This document shows, piece by piece, positions 10,080-18,517 of a stretch of DNA of 64,000 bases. The notes beneath the pieces were generated by a model that worked only from the letters and a program-made list of their open reading frames with translations, was not told the origin of the DNA and did no database searches. The stretch spans positions 13,506,597 to 13,570,596 of the forward strand of contig OX393565.1 of the NCBI GenBank assembly GCA_947652115.1, in the 5' to 3' direction. Source of the stretch: Blastomussa wellsi (lineage: Eukaryota > Cnidaria > Anthozoa > Scleractinia > Plerogyridae). Numbering within the stretch: the first letter of the stretch is position 1; every line of letters begins with the position of its first letter. The position numbers and the translations under genes were made by a program.

Positions 10080-10712
10080 TTAACCCAATACTACTGGAAG
10101 GGAATGCAAAACTTTAAGGGCCTTGAGAATTGCGCCGCGATAACTACGATAAAGCAAATACTGACCCTCAGAGTTAAGGTGAACGCCATCTCGTAATAAG
10201 ATCGGCCTCGAAAGTGAATGCAGCTTAGTATGCTCCCATGTAAAAACGGCTGGCATATCCTCCAAAACAATACTGACATAGTGATTAAGGAGCGCAGCCC
10301 CACGGTTAAACTGGTCATTGGGTAAATTATTATCAGGATGTCGGCGAGGAATGACCTGACAAACACAAATAACTCGCACGCCAAACCGATCTTTAATTTC
10401 ACACACGAGCTCGTGAATGGCAGAACCGATCACTTCTGGTCTTGCACGAACAAGATCATTAGTCCCGATCTCCAGAATTAAAATATCGGGAGAAATACGA
10501 TCAATAAACCCCAGATCGCGGCTTTGCAATTGCTGAACGGTCCTGCCCCCAACCCCGTGTAGATATACCGAAGCAGAGGTCGAAAGATCAAAGCCTTCGT
10601 CAGCGCGAGTGTCGAAATCGACAGAAAGATCGCGCTTAATACGCTTGACAAAAGAATGCCCCAGTATAAGTATTTTCGGTAAACTAGCCATGACTTGAAC
10701 AACAATAGGCAA
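10080..10712 (-). CDS. SGNH/GDSL-like hydrolase of the Ngaro element
   Basis: A 210-residue intact ORF with the SGNH hydrolase blocks in order: GHS at residues 18-20 (block I, nucleophile Ser), GGR at 55-57 (block II Gly), GTND at 83-86 (block III Asn) and DGVHLN at 175-180 (block V Asp/His). Such folds are esterases or acetylhydrolases; the substrate here is unknown. Ngaro elements of animals are known to carry such an ORF, and its role in retrotransposition is unclear. It is the first gene downstream of A1. An in-frame ATG at residue 8 is an alternative start. All catalytic residues are present, so the protein could be active. Confidence 0.9.
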   Translation of the reverse strand: MPIVVQVMASLPKILILGHSFVKRIKRDLSVDFDTRADEGFDLSTSASVYLHGVGGRTVQQLQSRDLGFIDRISPDILILEIGTNDLVRARPEVIGSAIHELVCEIKDRFGVRVICVCQVIPRRHPDNNLPNDQFNRGAALLNHYVSIVLEDMPAVFTWEHTKLHSLSRPILLRDGVHLNSEGQYLLYRSYRGAILKALKVLHSLPVVLG

Positions 10713-10760
10713 ACAGCTAACAAAGGCAAACCACTTACCCGGAGAATAAACGAGAAAGAA

Positions 10761-11024
10761 TCAACGGGAAAGCGTGTTGTCTCAAGCGTGTAAAGCGAAG
10801 ACTGACCACGCTTGAATGCAAACCTCGTGTTAGATACCCCGTTATAGGGGGTATTCATTAATTCCAATTGCTACCCCCTTCAAGTGTGCCTCCACGTGCC
10901 TTTCATGTGAGAGTAATGTATAAACTCTATATCTGTCACAATTATGTCTGTGAACTTTGACCAGTAACCGGAAAAGCCATCGGAGAAGTCATAAAATTTT
11001 TATTGGCAAGCCAATAATTCCTTT
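10761..11024 (-). repeat. Ngaro split direct repeat A1
   Basis: 264 bp at the 5' end of the element, nearly identical to A2 at 4533-4796. It probably carries promoter and transcription-start signals, by analogy with the family. It ends at CTTT at 11021-11024, the shared core. Confidence 0.9.
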
Positions 11025-12630
11025 CATGAAGTCTGTTCATGCTTTCTTGGTATAGTTTTAAAAAATATTTAGTCTCTTTTTCATCTTTGTGTCCCTCAAA
11101 AGGGAAAAAGCAATTCTTTACTCCTATAAAAATTATAAGCAAACAAACAGCCCATGAATACACAAAGGTGTCATTCCCACAAAGTGTCTATATGCATATA
11201 CAAACAGATATCACTGTATTTACCTGGATTCATTGTCATGTTCACATGTCAGTGTTCATATTTCAGAAAAAAAGTGTGTCCTTCAGCTTGTTTTGTTTTT
11301 AATTTAGTATTAATTTAATAATAATCTGATTGGATTGGACCGGATCACATCGGAATTCCCGCAAAAATTGTCACATGACATTTCTCATGTTGTTTTTTTT
11401 TTTTCGTTTTTCTGAAGTTAAAATGGCCAAAGAATAAAAGTGTTTACCTGGTATAACCTGCGAACAGGCTCTGGCAAAATATGAAGCAACGACAGGTGAC
11501 GTTGCATGTTTGTTCGTCAAATTTCAAAGTTTGAAGCAAAGTCAGGCAACATTTCGCACGAGTGATCACAGAAGTGTATTGGAGATAAATAAATTTTACG
11601 CCTGCACAAATTTGGTTAAATTTAACTTGTTGATATCGCAAAGGCTTTTACGCACATACAGATAGCAAATTTGCTATTCGAGGCAGGTCAGTACATCAAC
11701 AAACTTCAGTTACAATATTAAGCAAGGGACAGTTCATTATTTCAGCTAAAAAGTGACCGGGTCATAAAGAATTTCTTCCTGCAACGATGGGCTATGAAGA
11801 TTTAAAAGGGAAAAATGACCGGGCTGTGAAAAAAAATCTTTAATATTATCAATTATGATGACATTTAAATACTGCTGCTATATACTTGTACTGCAGTAGT
11901 GTACATATTTCAATTAAACACTAAAAACTATCTGACATGATAAGCTTATTATTTAAACAAACCATACTTTCTTCGTGGAAACTGTTCCCTGGTGTATTTA
12001 AATAAACACAATCGGATCGTGAATTCTTGGAAAAGTAACGTTTGCGTACTTCTCTGAATGTCAAATTTAAACTCGCCAGTAAACTGAAAAATATATACCT
12101 CAGCTACCTTTAAAACGTGAACTTCCAAGCTTCAGCATTATGAAACTAAAAAACTTTTCTAAACAACCGACTGTTAGCAAACCACCCCAACAATGGAAAC
12201 AAAAGCGCTGAAATTCCATTAAAAACAATGTGGAACAAAAATGAAACGTGCAAGGAAATCAGCAGTTTTATTTCCTTGATTTCGCTTATTTCCGGTGATT
12301 TTAAAGTAATTTTTGCTCACTTCAGCCTTTTTTTATGTTGTTTTGGGTTTTAATAGTATAAAACTTTTAAACATTACCAATTTTTACCAATGTTTACACT
12401 TTTGACTGTGGAAAACTATGCCCATATTTGGCGAAAATAAAGTTTGTATGCAAATTAATGCGGGTTGAATGCGATGTGTCAACATGGAGGTACTTGTACA
12501 AAAAGTGTTTTGATCGTCATTGTGATGTTGTCAAGAGATGAAACATACAATCATCAACAATCATTTACACCTGCATGTAGGCTATGGAATATTGATTCTG
12601 GTACTGTTTAGTATAAAATATTTTAATGTT
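11025..12630. other. Noncoding stretch
   Basis: AT-rich sequence between the Ngaro element and the Penelope-like relic. Only short unconvincing ORFs occur. No RNA gene, splice-bounded exon or recognisable repeat was seen. Confidence 0.6.
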
Positions 12631-12727
12631 GTGAAAAAGGTTGTTGTTGTTCATCGTGGTATAAAGTATAGTAATTAAGGCATTATCGTTTGTCTCGCGA
12701 TGTAGTCACTTGTGATGTGGACAGCGA

Positions 12728-12762
12728 CATTTCGGCTGCATACTGCTAGCCTTCATCAGGCG
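12728..12762 (-). ncRNA. Candidate hammerhead ribozyme in Penelope 3' region
   Basis: Reading the minus strand, CTGATGA (12759-12753) is followed by a 4-bp stem (GGCT/AGCC) with a loop and then GAAA (12733-12730), then TGTC. This is the conserved hammerhead core order CUGAUGA - stem II - GAAA - short helix III - UH. Hammerheads with tiny helix III are known in the terminal repeats of Penelope-like elements. Stem I pairing flanking the core is weak here, so activity is uncertain. Confidence 0.6.
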
Positions 12763-12824
12763 ATAAGGTCGACTGGCTACGTGTAGCCTTATAAAGCATG
12801 GTGCTCCGCTGTGATTGGTTTGTT

Positions 12825-13222
12825 TTAAACAGCTGTGATTGGTGCATTTCCATCTTTGCTGATCCTACACCAGTTAGTTGTTCCCTCGGTGGTTCGCCGT
12901 CGTGCATTTCTCTCGTTCTTGTGTTTCTTGATCATGGGCATCCAAGCTTCAGGAATCTCGATTCCACTATCCCTGTTGATGTTGTTAGGATAAAGTATTA
13001 TGTGAATAGCCTCTTTGACCCTGCGAGTGTACCAGTGTTGATCACGATCAATAAACTTAACCTTGTCCCAAAGTGGACAGTGTCTGGTGATGGGCATGCT
13101 CTGAAACGGCGGAGGTCTAGGTACGGGCGAGCCGGATGACTTGGTTGTGTTCTTTAATCCTGTCCTGCATGGGTCTCCCGTCTCGCCGATGTAGACTTTT
13201 CCGCATTCGCAGGGAATCTTCT
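12825..13222 (-). pseudogene. GIY-YIG endonuclease domain of the Penelope-like element
   Basis: Read leftward, the start (KIPCECGKVYIGETGR, with the GIY-YIG-type Tyr pair and the Arg) at 13222-13170 is followed by EHN and, after a break near 13100, by the 90-residue segment 13097-12825 beginning MPITRHCPLWDKVKFIDRD and containing the family's REAIHI-like KEAIHI block. It would nick the target DNA. At least one stop or frame change separates the two parts. Confidence 0.8.
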
Positions 13223-13970
13223 AAACAACGCCGTCTTGTTTAGTCGTTTGAACAGCGTCTTTGGGCCGTACTAATTGTGATCGTAACGTAGTATCCGACT
13301 TCAAAACAGGGCACACTCCTTGTTGTTGTAGGCAGCGGCGAAGTTGTTCGGACAGGCCACTGACATAGGGTAAAACCGCGGTAGTTTTGAATTCAGTCGC
13401 AGGCTCTGCTCTGTTGTTTTGTCTTCTATTCTTGGTGACCTTCTGCAAGAAAAAATAAGGATAGCCATTAGAAACAAGAACAGAGGACAGGTGTTTTTTC
13501 TCCTCGGAGATAACAGCGGGTTTTGTTACAAGGCGCTTAGAGCGATCGTACAAACACTTAACAATACCGGGTTTTACTGACTGGAGGTGGTGTGAGTCAT
13601 ATGCTAAGTATTGATCAGTGTGCGTGGGCTTCCTGTATACGCTGGTGGTGAGGTGGCCGTCAGGTTCTCTTGACACTGCGGTGTCAAGGAAGGCTATCTT
13701 GCTGTCACTTTCTGTTTCCATGGTGAAGCGGATGGAAGACTGTTGGCTGTTTAGATGCTGTAGGAAGACATCGATGTTTCCGCGATCCAGGATAGTGAAT
13801 GTGTCGTCTACGTAGCGTCTCCAGATTCAAGGCTTGTACGATGATGTAGATATCGCCTGTTCTTCGAAACCCTCCATGTATAGGTTTGCAATAACAGCAG
13901 AAACCGGACTTCCCATGGCGGTAAATAGGTTCAGTTTTGTATCAACCATTTTAAATTTATGGACGTTGTC
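13221..13970 (-). pseudogene. Penelope-like reverse transcriptase, C-terminal half
   Basis: Coding read leftward contains MGSPVSAVIANLYME, then RRYVDDTF (catalytic Asp pair near 13810), FLDTAVSRE and VYRKPTHTDQYL, all hallmark blocks of Penelope-like RTs. The piece 13721-13221 is a clean 166-residue ORF running up to the endonuclease. A stop sits just upstream of the YVDD block. The 5' end meets a probable intron acceptor near 13990. Confidence 0.82.
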
Positions 13971-14525
13971 TGATTTTAATATAGCCTGCAAAAGCAAGAG
14001 TATTTACCAGCTGTCGCCATTTATTATCAAAATCTATTTAAGCTGAATTCTATAACCTCAGGTTAGCACTAATATTTTTGGTGGTATTTTGCACTTTTCA
14101 GTGGCTGTTTCCCACAGAAATTATTGTTACAAAGTATAAATTTACTGTTGCGATGTACCCAAATGTGTCGTCTACGTAGCGTCTCCAGATTCGAGGCTTG
14201 TACGATGATGTAGATATCGCCTGTTCTTCGAAACTCTCCATGTATAGGTTTGCAGTAACAGCAGAAACCGGACTTCCATGGTGGTAAATAGGTTCAATTT
14301 TGTATCAACGATTTTAAATTTATGGACGTTGTCTGATTTTAATATAGCCTGCAAAAGCAAGAGTATTTACCGGCTGTCGCCATTTATTATCAAAATCTAT
14401 TTAAGCTGAATTCTATAACCTCAGGTTAGCACTAATATTTTTGGTGGTATTTTGCACTTTTCAATGGCTGTTTTCCACAGAAATCATTGTTACAAAGTAT
14501 AAATTTACTGTTGTGATGTACCCAA
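13798..14525. repeat. Tandem duplication of a 364-bp Penelope intron-exon segment
   Basis: 13798-14161 and 14162-14525 are near-identical head-to-tail copies covering the RT MGSPVS...YVDD exon segment plus upstream noncoding sequence. In each copy the minus strand has TTTTGCAG immediately before the open RT segment (near 13990 and 14353), which looks like a 3' splice site. The copies differ by a few substitutions. Confidence 0.88.
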
Positions 14526-14528
14526 ATT

Positions 14529-14918
14529 GCTGGAAACAGTTTGTTATTAAACAAATCATGTTGTAATACATGTACATAAAACGACTTTTATACTGTTGCC
14601 GTGACATATATTATACATCAAATTAAATATTAATTACACTTACCGGGCTTTGAAAAATTTAAAATAAATCAGGACGGGCTTAGAAATTTTTACAGGCATT
14701 AGGAAAAAAAAGAAAAGTTGTTTCAAATTATCCGACCCGGTCATCCACATAAATAGTGAATCGTCCCTAAAGAAATTAAAAGCTGAATAGTTAAACATTG
14801 TTATAACAATAGAGTTGATGTTCGCGGGATTAAATATGTTTTTGGCCCGACTCAGACTCATTTTAGCCCGAGCCGTAGGCGAGGTCTAAAATGAGCGCTG
14901 AGGAAGGCCAAAAGCATA
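14529..14918. other. Noncoding stretch with a small palindrome
   Basis: No gene is seen. A 10-bp perfect inverted repeat, CTCATTTTAG / CTAAAATGAG, occupies 14857-14866 and 14886-14895, about 25 bp from the insertion point of the virus-like element. The GCATA at 14914-14918 is one half of that element's target duplication. Confidence 0.6.
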
Positions 14919-15421
14919 AGTCGTAGTAGTGGGGTCATAACACCTTTTTGCTCGCTTCTTTCACCTGGGAGTTACAGGAAAATGAAACTGTGGTGATCAG
15001 GTGTTATTTGTTTTGACCCCACTACTACTACTTGAAGAACAACCCCTGGCAGGTTCGGACAATTAGACAGAAGCTGCAGTTCACAAGACAGAAGCACCGC
15101 CCAAAAATGCACGGAGAAAACAACTGTGTGTGGTTGATTCGAAATCGGCAAAGGAACTGCAGCAAACGCTGTGACGGAAAGTATTGCTCGCAGCACAACT
15201 GGCAAATCAAAAAAGGAATGCAAAAGCCAGCACCATGCCGCAGCTGTGGCATGGGGGTTTTGACCGAGTGGCGACTATGCGTGCATTGCGGCGGGCTCTC
15301 GCTTACACATCGGCTTCTTCGCATTGAGAAAAAAGCAAAGAAAAATTTTGAACTTGTTTTGCTCGAGCTGATGCACAAAAGAGCAAGCAGTTAGAGATTT
15401 GCATCCAATTAGAGATTTGCA
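14919..15421 (+). repeat. Left terminal inverted repeat of the virus-like element
   Basis: About 0.5 kb, matching the reverse complement of 22087-22552, including the zinc-protein gene and the TTAGAGATTTGCA motif beyond it. The outermost part itself contains an inverted pair (GTAGTAGTGGGGTCA at 14923 and TGACCCCACTACTAC at 15014). The left copy has about 20 extra bases near 14937-14962 relative to the right. Confidence 0.88.
15107..15394 (+). CDS. Zinc-binding protein encoded in left terminal repeat
   Basis: 95 residues from the first in-frame ATG. The frame is open for 25 further codons upstream without an ATG, and this upstream stretch is also conserved in the right copy. The protein is basic and Cys/His-rich: RCDGKYCSQH, then CRSCG and CVHCG about 15 residues apart, a CxxC-x(n)-CxxC zinc-ribbon arrangement. 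It may bind DNA, perhaps the repeat in which it lies. A nearly identical gene sits in the right terminal repeat. The stop codon overlaps the first copy of the TTAGAGATTTGCA motif. Confidence 0.7.
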   Translation: MHGENNCVWLIRNRQRNCSKRCDGKYCSQHNWQIKKGMQKPAPCRSCGMGVLTEWRLCVHCGGLSLTHRLLRIEKKAKKNFELVLLELMHKRASS

Positions 15422-15450
15422 CACTTGAAAACAACCAGTTAGAGAATTGC
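15388..15450 (+). promoter_or_regulatory. Triple copy of a CAGTTAGAGATTTGCA motif
   Basis: Three variants lie at 15388-15403, 15406-15421 and 15436-15450, ending 36 bp before the ATG at 15486. The same motif precedes genes at the other end (21796-21812 and 22103-22119, minus strand), and a looser version precedes the ATG at 19725. A short conserved promoter element is the simplest reading. Confidence 0.6.
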
Positions 15451-15485
15451 CCAAAAAGAAAATTATTTTCCCCGCACATTATACG

Positions 15486-15769
15486 ATGGCTGAGCAACCA
15501 ACGTGGCAAGATTTAGGACAAGCACTCGCGGAAATTGATATTGAAAAACTGTTAGAACAAATACCAGAAATTCGGAATGTGTTTGATGAACTCCCCCCCG
15601 GAAGCCCAGAGTCTGTCTCAGATTCCGGTGCCCGTGCCTGAAAAAAGGCTCGGATGTCTTCACGCTTGACATAGGTTGTAACAAGTGTAGCACCGATTCC
15701 AAGGATGGAGATCCATTGGTTTGTGCTGAGAACATTTTGAAAACTTTTGGAATCTTCAGAAATCTATGA
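15486..15769 (+). pseudogene. Small gene of the virus-like element, probably frameshifted
   Basis: From the ATG at 15486, just after the motif array, a 51-residue acidic protein is open (starts MAEQPTWQDLGQ, includes DELPP). A run of C at 15594-15600 then allows a shift into a second frame that stays open to 15769 and is Cys-rich (CLRFRCPC, CNKCS, a later VCAEN). The gene may therefore be a longer acidic-plus-Cys-rich protein broken at the homopolymer. No family was recognised. Confidence 0.5.
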
Positions 15770-15884
15770 GACAGTGATCGGTTGCTGTTCTTCGGACATT
15801 GCGAGGGATGCTGATTATTTCCATGTATTCAAAAGAAAAAAATTTTTTGTGAGGAATTGCCAACTATTTCTTGGTGAGTTTTGC

Positions 15885-15945
15885 GCAGTGGTTATTCACC
15901 AACTGGTGAGTTTTGCACACCAGTTGGTGAGTTTTGCACAGCTTC
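15885..15945. repeat. Short tandem repeat TTGGTGAGTTTTGCACA
   Basis: Three imperfect copies of a 17-22 bp unit lie at the 3' end of the gene 15892-16386 and extend its reading frame. Confidence 0.7.
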
Positions 15946-16386
15946 TGCTTTGTGCTTCAAAATGTGTTTTGCGGTGATCAGCGCCGTGTTGGCCACAGCA
16001 AGAAAACGGCCGCACTTCAAAGCCATGTTGCCGGCCAGGTTGGAGAGCTCTTTGTTGATGATGTAGTCGTTTCTGAGTTCTTTTTTATAAGCCTCGATGT
16101 CATCCAATTCAACGACCATTCCGACACCTTTGGAAACAAGAAAAACGAAGCTGTCAATCAAGCTGTCAGTTGTCTTTGAGCCCACGTAGGTCTCCCAACG
16201 TTTGGTGTATTTCTCAACATCTTTGTCGGAGAGGCGCTTCACCTGCTCGTGCGTCAGTTGCACCCCGACGGCCTCTTTGGCTTTTCCTGTCGACACCAGC
16301 ATGGCCAGCTGCTCACGAAGAGCAGGAGTGTCTGAGCCAACAACAGCAGCTGGCCCGCTCGATGGCTCGGCTTCCAGCAGGTTCAT
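15892..16386 (-). CDS. Conserved-looking protein of the virus-like element, unknown function
   Basis: 164 residues, uninterrupted, with no recognised domain. An acidic start (MNLLEAEPSSG) is followed by a helical region with charged Lys/Glu segments and a hydrophobic patch (SFVFLVSKGVGMVVEL) in the middle. The last 15 residues (QNSPTGVQNSPVGE) come from a short tandem repeat at 15885-15945 and may be a new tail. It is read on the same strand as, and directly downstream of, the ATPase gene with a 63-bp gap, so the two may be cotranscribed. A virion or packaging role is a guess. Confidence 0.6.
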   Translation of the reverse strand: MNLLEAEPSSGPAAVVGSDTPALREQLAMLVSTGKAKEAVGVQLTHEQVKRLSDKDVEKYTKRWETYVGSKTTDSLIDSFVFLVSKGVGMVVELDDIEAYKKELRNDYIINKELSNLAGNMALKCGRFLAVANTALITAKHILKHKAEAVQNSPTGVQNSPVGE

Positions 16387-16449
16387 AACTTCCGCGATAG
16401 CAAGCTCTTCTTACGCCATTATTTCTTCCGTTTTTTTTTTCAATTCAAT

Positions 16450-16947
16450 TCAAAATAATTCCTTTGAAAGAAGACCTTTCTGTTTATCCTGGGAGAGTTC
16501 CCCAGCATAATCATCAAAGATGGCTTTCAAAGTCTTGGCCACAGGGGTGTAAAAGAGAACGAAGAACCACGCCACGTTCTCCCGGAAGGAGGCTGTTATG
16601 CTGGTCATCTTCTGTGTCAGCACCCAAACGCTGATGCCGACGTGTCGAGCAGAAAAGGCAAGATTCACCAGCGGGCCTGTGCGCCCTTTCACATCTTTCG
16701 AGGCTGCACAGTCATCGAGGATTATGAGCGTGTTGGTGCCCTCGAAAAGCCAGGTGAGGAGCTTCAACCAAATTTCCACCCTGTGGTGAGCGCATATTAT
16801 CACAAACATTCGCAGGTCCTCTTCACCAATTTGGTGGTAGGTTTTGTTGTGTGCGAATGTCGGGCAGATCAACACAATGTTGTCAAACTTGCCCCGAAAA
16901 GGGCCATAGAGCTGGTCCACCACAAACTGCGATTTGCCTGAATTCAT
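16450..16947 (-). pseudogene. FtsK/HerA-type (A32-like) packaging ATPase, Walker A split
   Basis: 165 residues beginning within the P-loop: SGKS at residues 3-6, then LICPTF, a Walker B TLIILDDC at 73-80, and RHVGISVWVLTQ followed by an FRENV block (about 101-125) that fits the sensor and Arg region of viral genome-packaging ATPases. An in-frame stop precedes the first ATG. The neighbouring frame upstream carries the first Gly of the P-loop, so a one-base indel appears to split Walker A at about 16950. In related viruses the protein pumps DNA into capsids. The N-terminal part is not readable as one frame. Confidence 0.75.
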
Positions 16948-17190
16948 TCAGACCCGACGGGATGCTGTTTGCATTCATTTCATATTAGTATTGCACAGAT
17001 TTCAATTGTTGCTCCTGTATGTTTATCTGCGAGTCACTGATGACAAAGACGTAGCAGTTCACATTTCCTGCTCCGCTTGCCTTCCTCTCGAGCTGAGCCC
17101 AAGCGATCTTGAGGTATTTTACAACCCGAAAGGAAGGCTTCAAGCAATCTTGAGGTATTTTACAACCCGAAAGGAAGGCTTCAAGTTAAA
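16948..17190. promoter_or_regulatory. Divergent intergenic region with 44-bp tandem duplication
   Basis: It separates the leftward ATPase gene from the rightward coiled-coil gene. Two nearly exact copies of a unit starting CAAGC(G/A)ATCTTGAGGTATTT lie back to back at about 17098-17187, ending next to the ATG at 17191. It may be a bidirectional promoter; no specific site was identified. Confidence 0.5.
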
Positions 17191-18179
17191 ATGGAAGGCG
17201 CTGAAAAAAAGGCATATGACATGTTTACCACAAAAACGGGTTCAAAACAAAAGCATCTAAATCCAAAACTTACCCAAGAAATAAAAACTGCACTTGGAAA
17301 GTCCATTTTTGAATTAAAGGAAGCCGTTCAGCAAGAACTGGCTGAAAAAGAAAAAGACCTGGAAATATCTGTATCTATGGCTAAAGAACAAGAAAAAGTT
17401 AAAAACGCCATGGAAGAAGCCAGAAACAGAATGAGAGGAATTGATAAACAGATAGCTGATTTTGAAGATTCACATGGTCCTTTGAATGAAAAAGAAATTC
17501 AAAAACTGAAACAGGAGAAAAGAGACCTTGAAAAAGAACATCAAGATAAAAGAAATCAACTGGAACAAATCAACAAAACAGCAAAACAGGCGCCAAAATT
17601 AAAAGAAGATATTCAGAAGCTCATGGAAGAAAATGCCAGGTTGAATAAAACCATAAGTGAACTTCAAGAAAAAATTGACACAGAAACCCTCAACAGCCTG
17701 AAAGTTAAAAAAGCAGAACTGGAACGCCAAAATGAAGAAGACAGGGCGATCGTCAACGATGAGAATGCCTCACCATCTGACAGAGAAGCAGCAGAAGGCC
17801 GAGTGGCACAGCGTCTCGAAGAGATCAACCAGATTGACACACAGATTGAGGAAATTGAACGAGAGAAGCCTCTTCGAGAAAGGGTCAAAGAGATCTTCAA
17901 AAAATATGGCATGACCACCACGGCAGTCCTTCTTGCTGCTGGTGTCACGGTTGGTGCTGTCGTTGGCGCCATCACTCGTCGCTGAAAGCCACCGCCAAAG
18001 GGTTGGGAAATGGCTTGAAAGAGATTGGCAAAAAACTTGCTGGAATCCTTCCCGGCCTCATTGGCTCAATTGTTTTTTTCCTTTTCAAAGCTGCCTGGGA
18101 GGTCTTCTCTTTTCTGGCAGAGCACACCTGGCTTCTGATTTTGGCTGTTGTGGCATTTCTGGTCGAGCAGCAGCGTTAA
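17191..18179 (+). pseudogene. Long coiled-coil protein with C-terminal membrane segments, frameshifted
   Basis: The first 264 residues are open: a Lys/Glu-rich helical protein with continuous heptad-like coiled coil from about residue 45 to 225, followed by a hydrophobic segment (TTTAVLLAAGVTVGAVVGA, about 242-260). The stop at 17983 comes one base out of phase with a further open stretch, 17982-18179, which encodes Gly/Lys-rich sequence and two more hydrophobic helices before a TAA. The intact gene probably ran through both. Coiled coil plus hairpin membrane anchor suggests a virion membrane or spike-associated protein, but no family is recognised with certainty. Confidence 0.65.
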
Positions 18180-18406
18180 CGCAATGTCAAGAATGCCAAA
18201 CCCGCAACTGCAACCGCGCCAACAACGACAGCTATTTTGTGGTCAAGATGTGTCTGGCTGCCGGAGCCAGCCGTTGGCGTTGGTTCAGATTCCGTTTGCT
18301 CAGCTGCTGTTTGGGACACAGGCCCTGGCTCTTTTTTCACCGCTTTGTGAATCGGATTCAAAGGGTGACAGTTTGGCCGGTTTGTTTTCGATTCCCTGCC
18401 ACCCAT
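18176..18406 (-). pseudogene. C-terminal fragment with transmembrane anchor
   Basis: 76 residues: Pro/Thr/Glu-rich sequence followed by a single hydrophobic segment (KIAVVVGAVAVAGLAFL) and a short end. It ends tail to tail with the coiled-coil gene (4-bp overlap). Open sequence continues upstream in another frame toward the 18518-19027 fragment, so this may be the tail of one larger broken minus-strand gene. Confidence 0.45.
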
Positions 18407-18517
18407 CAGCTGAAGCGCCGCTTTTTTGTGCTTTTGTTTGCCCCGTCATTGACCCCCAGCTTCATGCCCAGAATTGCCTGTTTCAATCTGTTGTTGTAGC
18501 CAACCGTGCTTTCTGTG

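Larger units (their letters stand above)
4290..11024 (-). mobile_element. Ngaro-like tyrosine-recombinase retrotransposon
   Basis: A 6.7-kb element on the minus strand has the split-direct-repeat layout that defines Ngaro-type elements: A1 (10761-11024), internal ORFs, then B1 (4793-4998), A2 (4533-4796) and B2 (4290-4494). Gene order is SGNH hydrolase, gag, RT/RNase H, tyrosine recombinase. A CTTT (minus AAAG) occurs at both outer ends and at the B1/A2 overlap, as expected if the element integrates from a circular intermediate by recombination at a short identical core. There is no obvious target duplication. The recombinase gene is broken, so this copy cannot move alone. Confidence 0.92.
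12640..14528 (-). mobile_element. Penelope-like element relic
   Basis: The minus strand holds the C-terminal half of a Penelope-like RT (duplicated start, 14.4-13.2 kb), a GIY-YIG endonuclease (13222-12825) and a 3' region with a hammerhead-like motif. The RT fingers and N terminus are missing beyond about 14528, and stops and frame breaks occur throughout. The RT-then-GIY-YIG order is diagnostic of Penelope-like elements. Confidence 0.85.
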
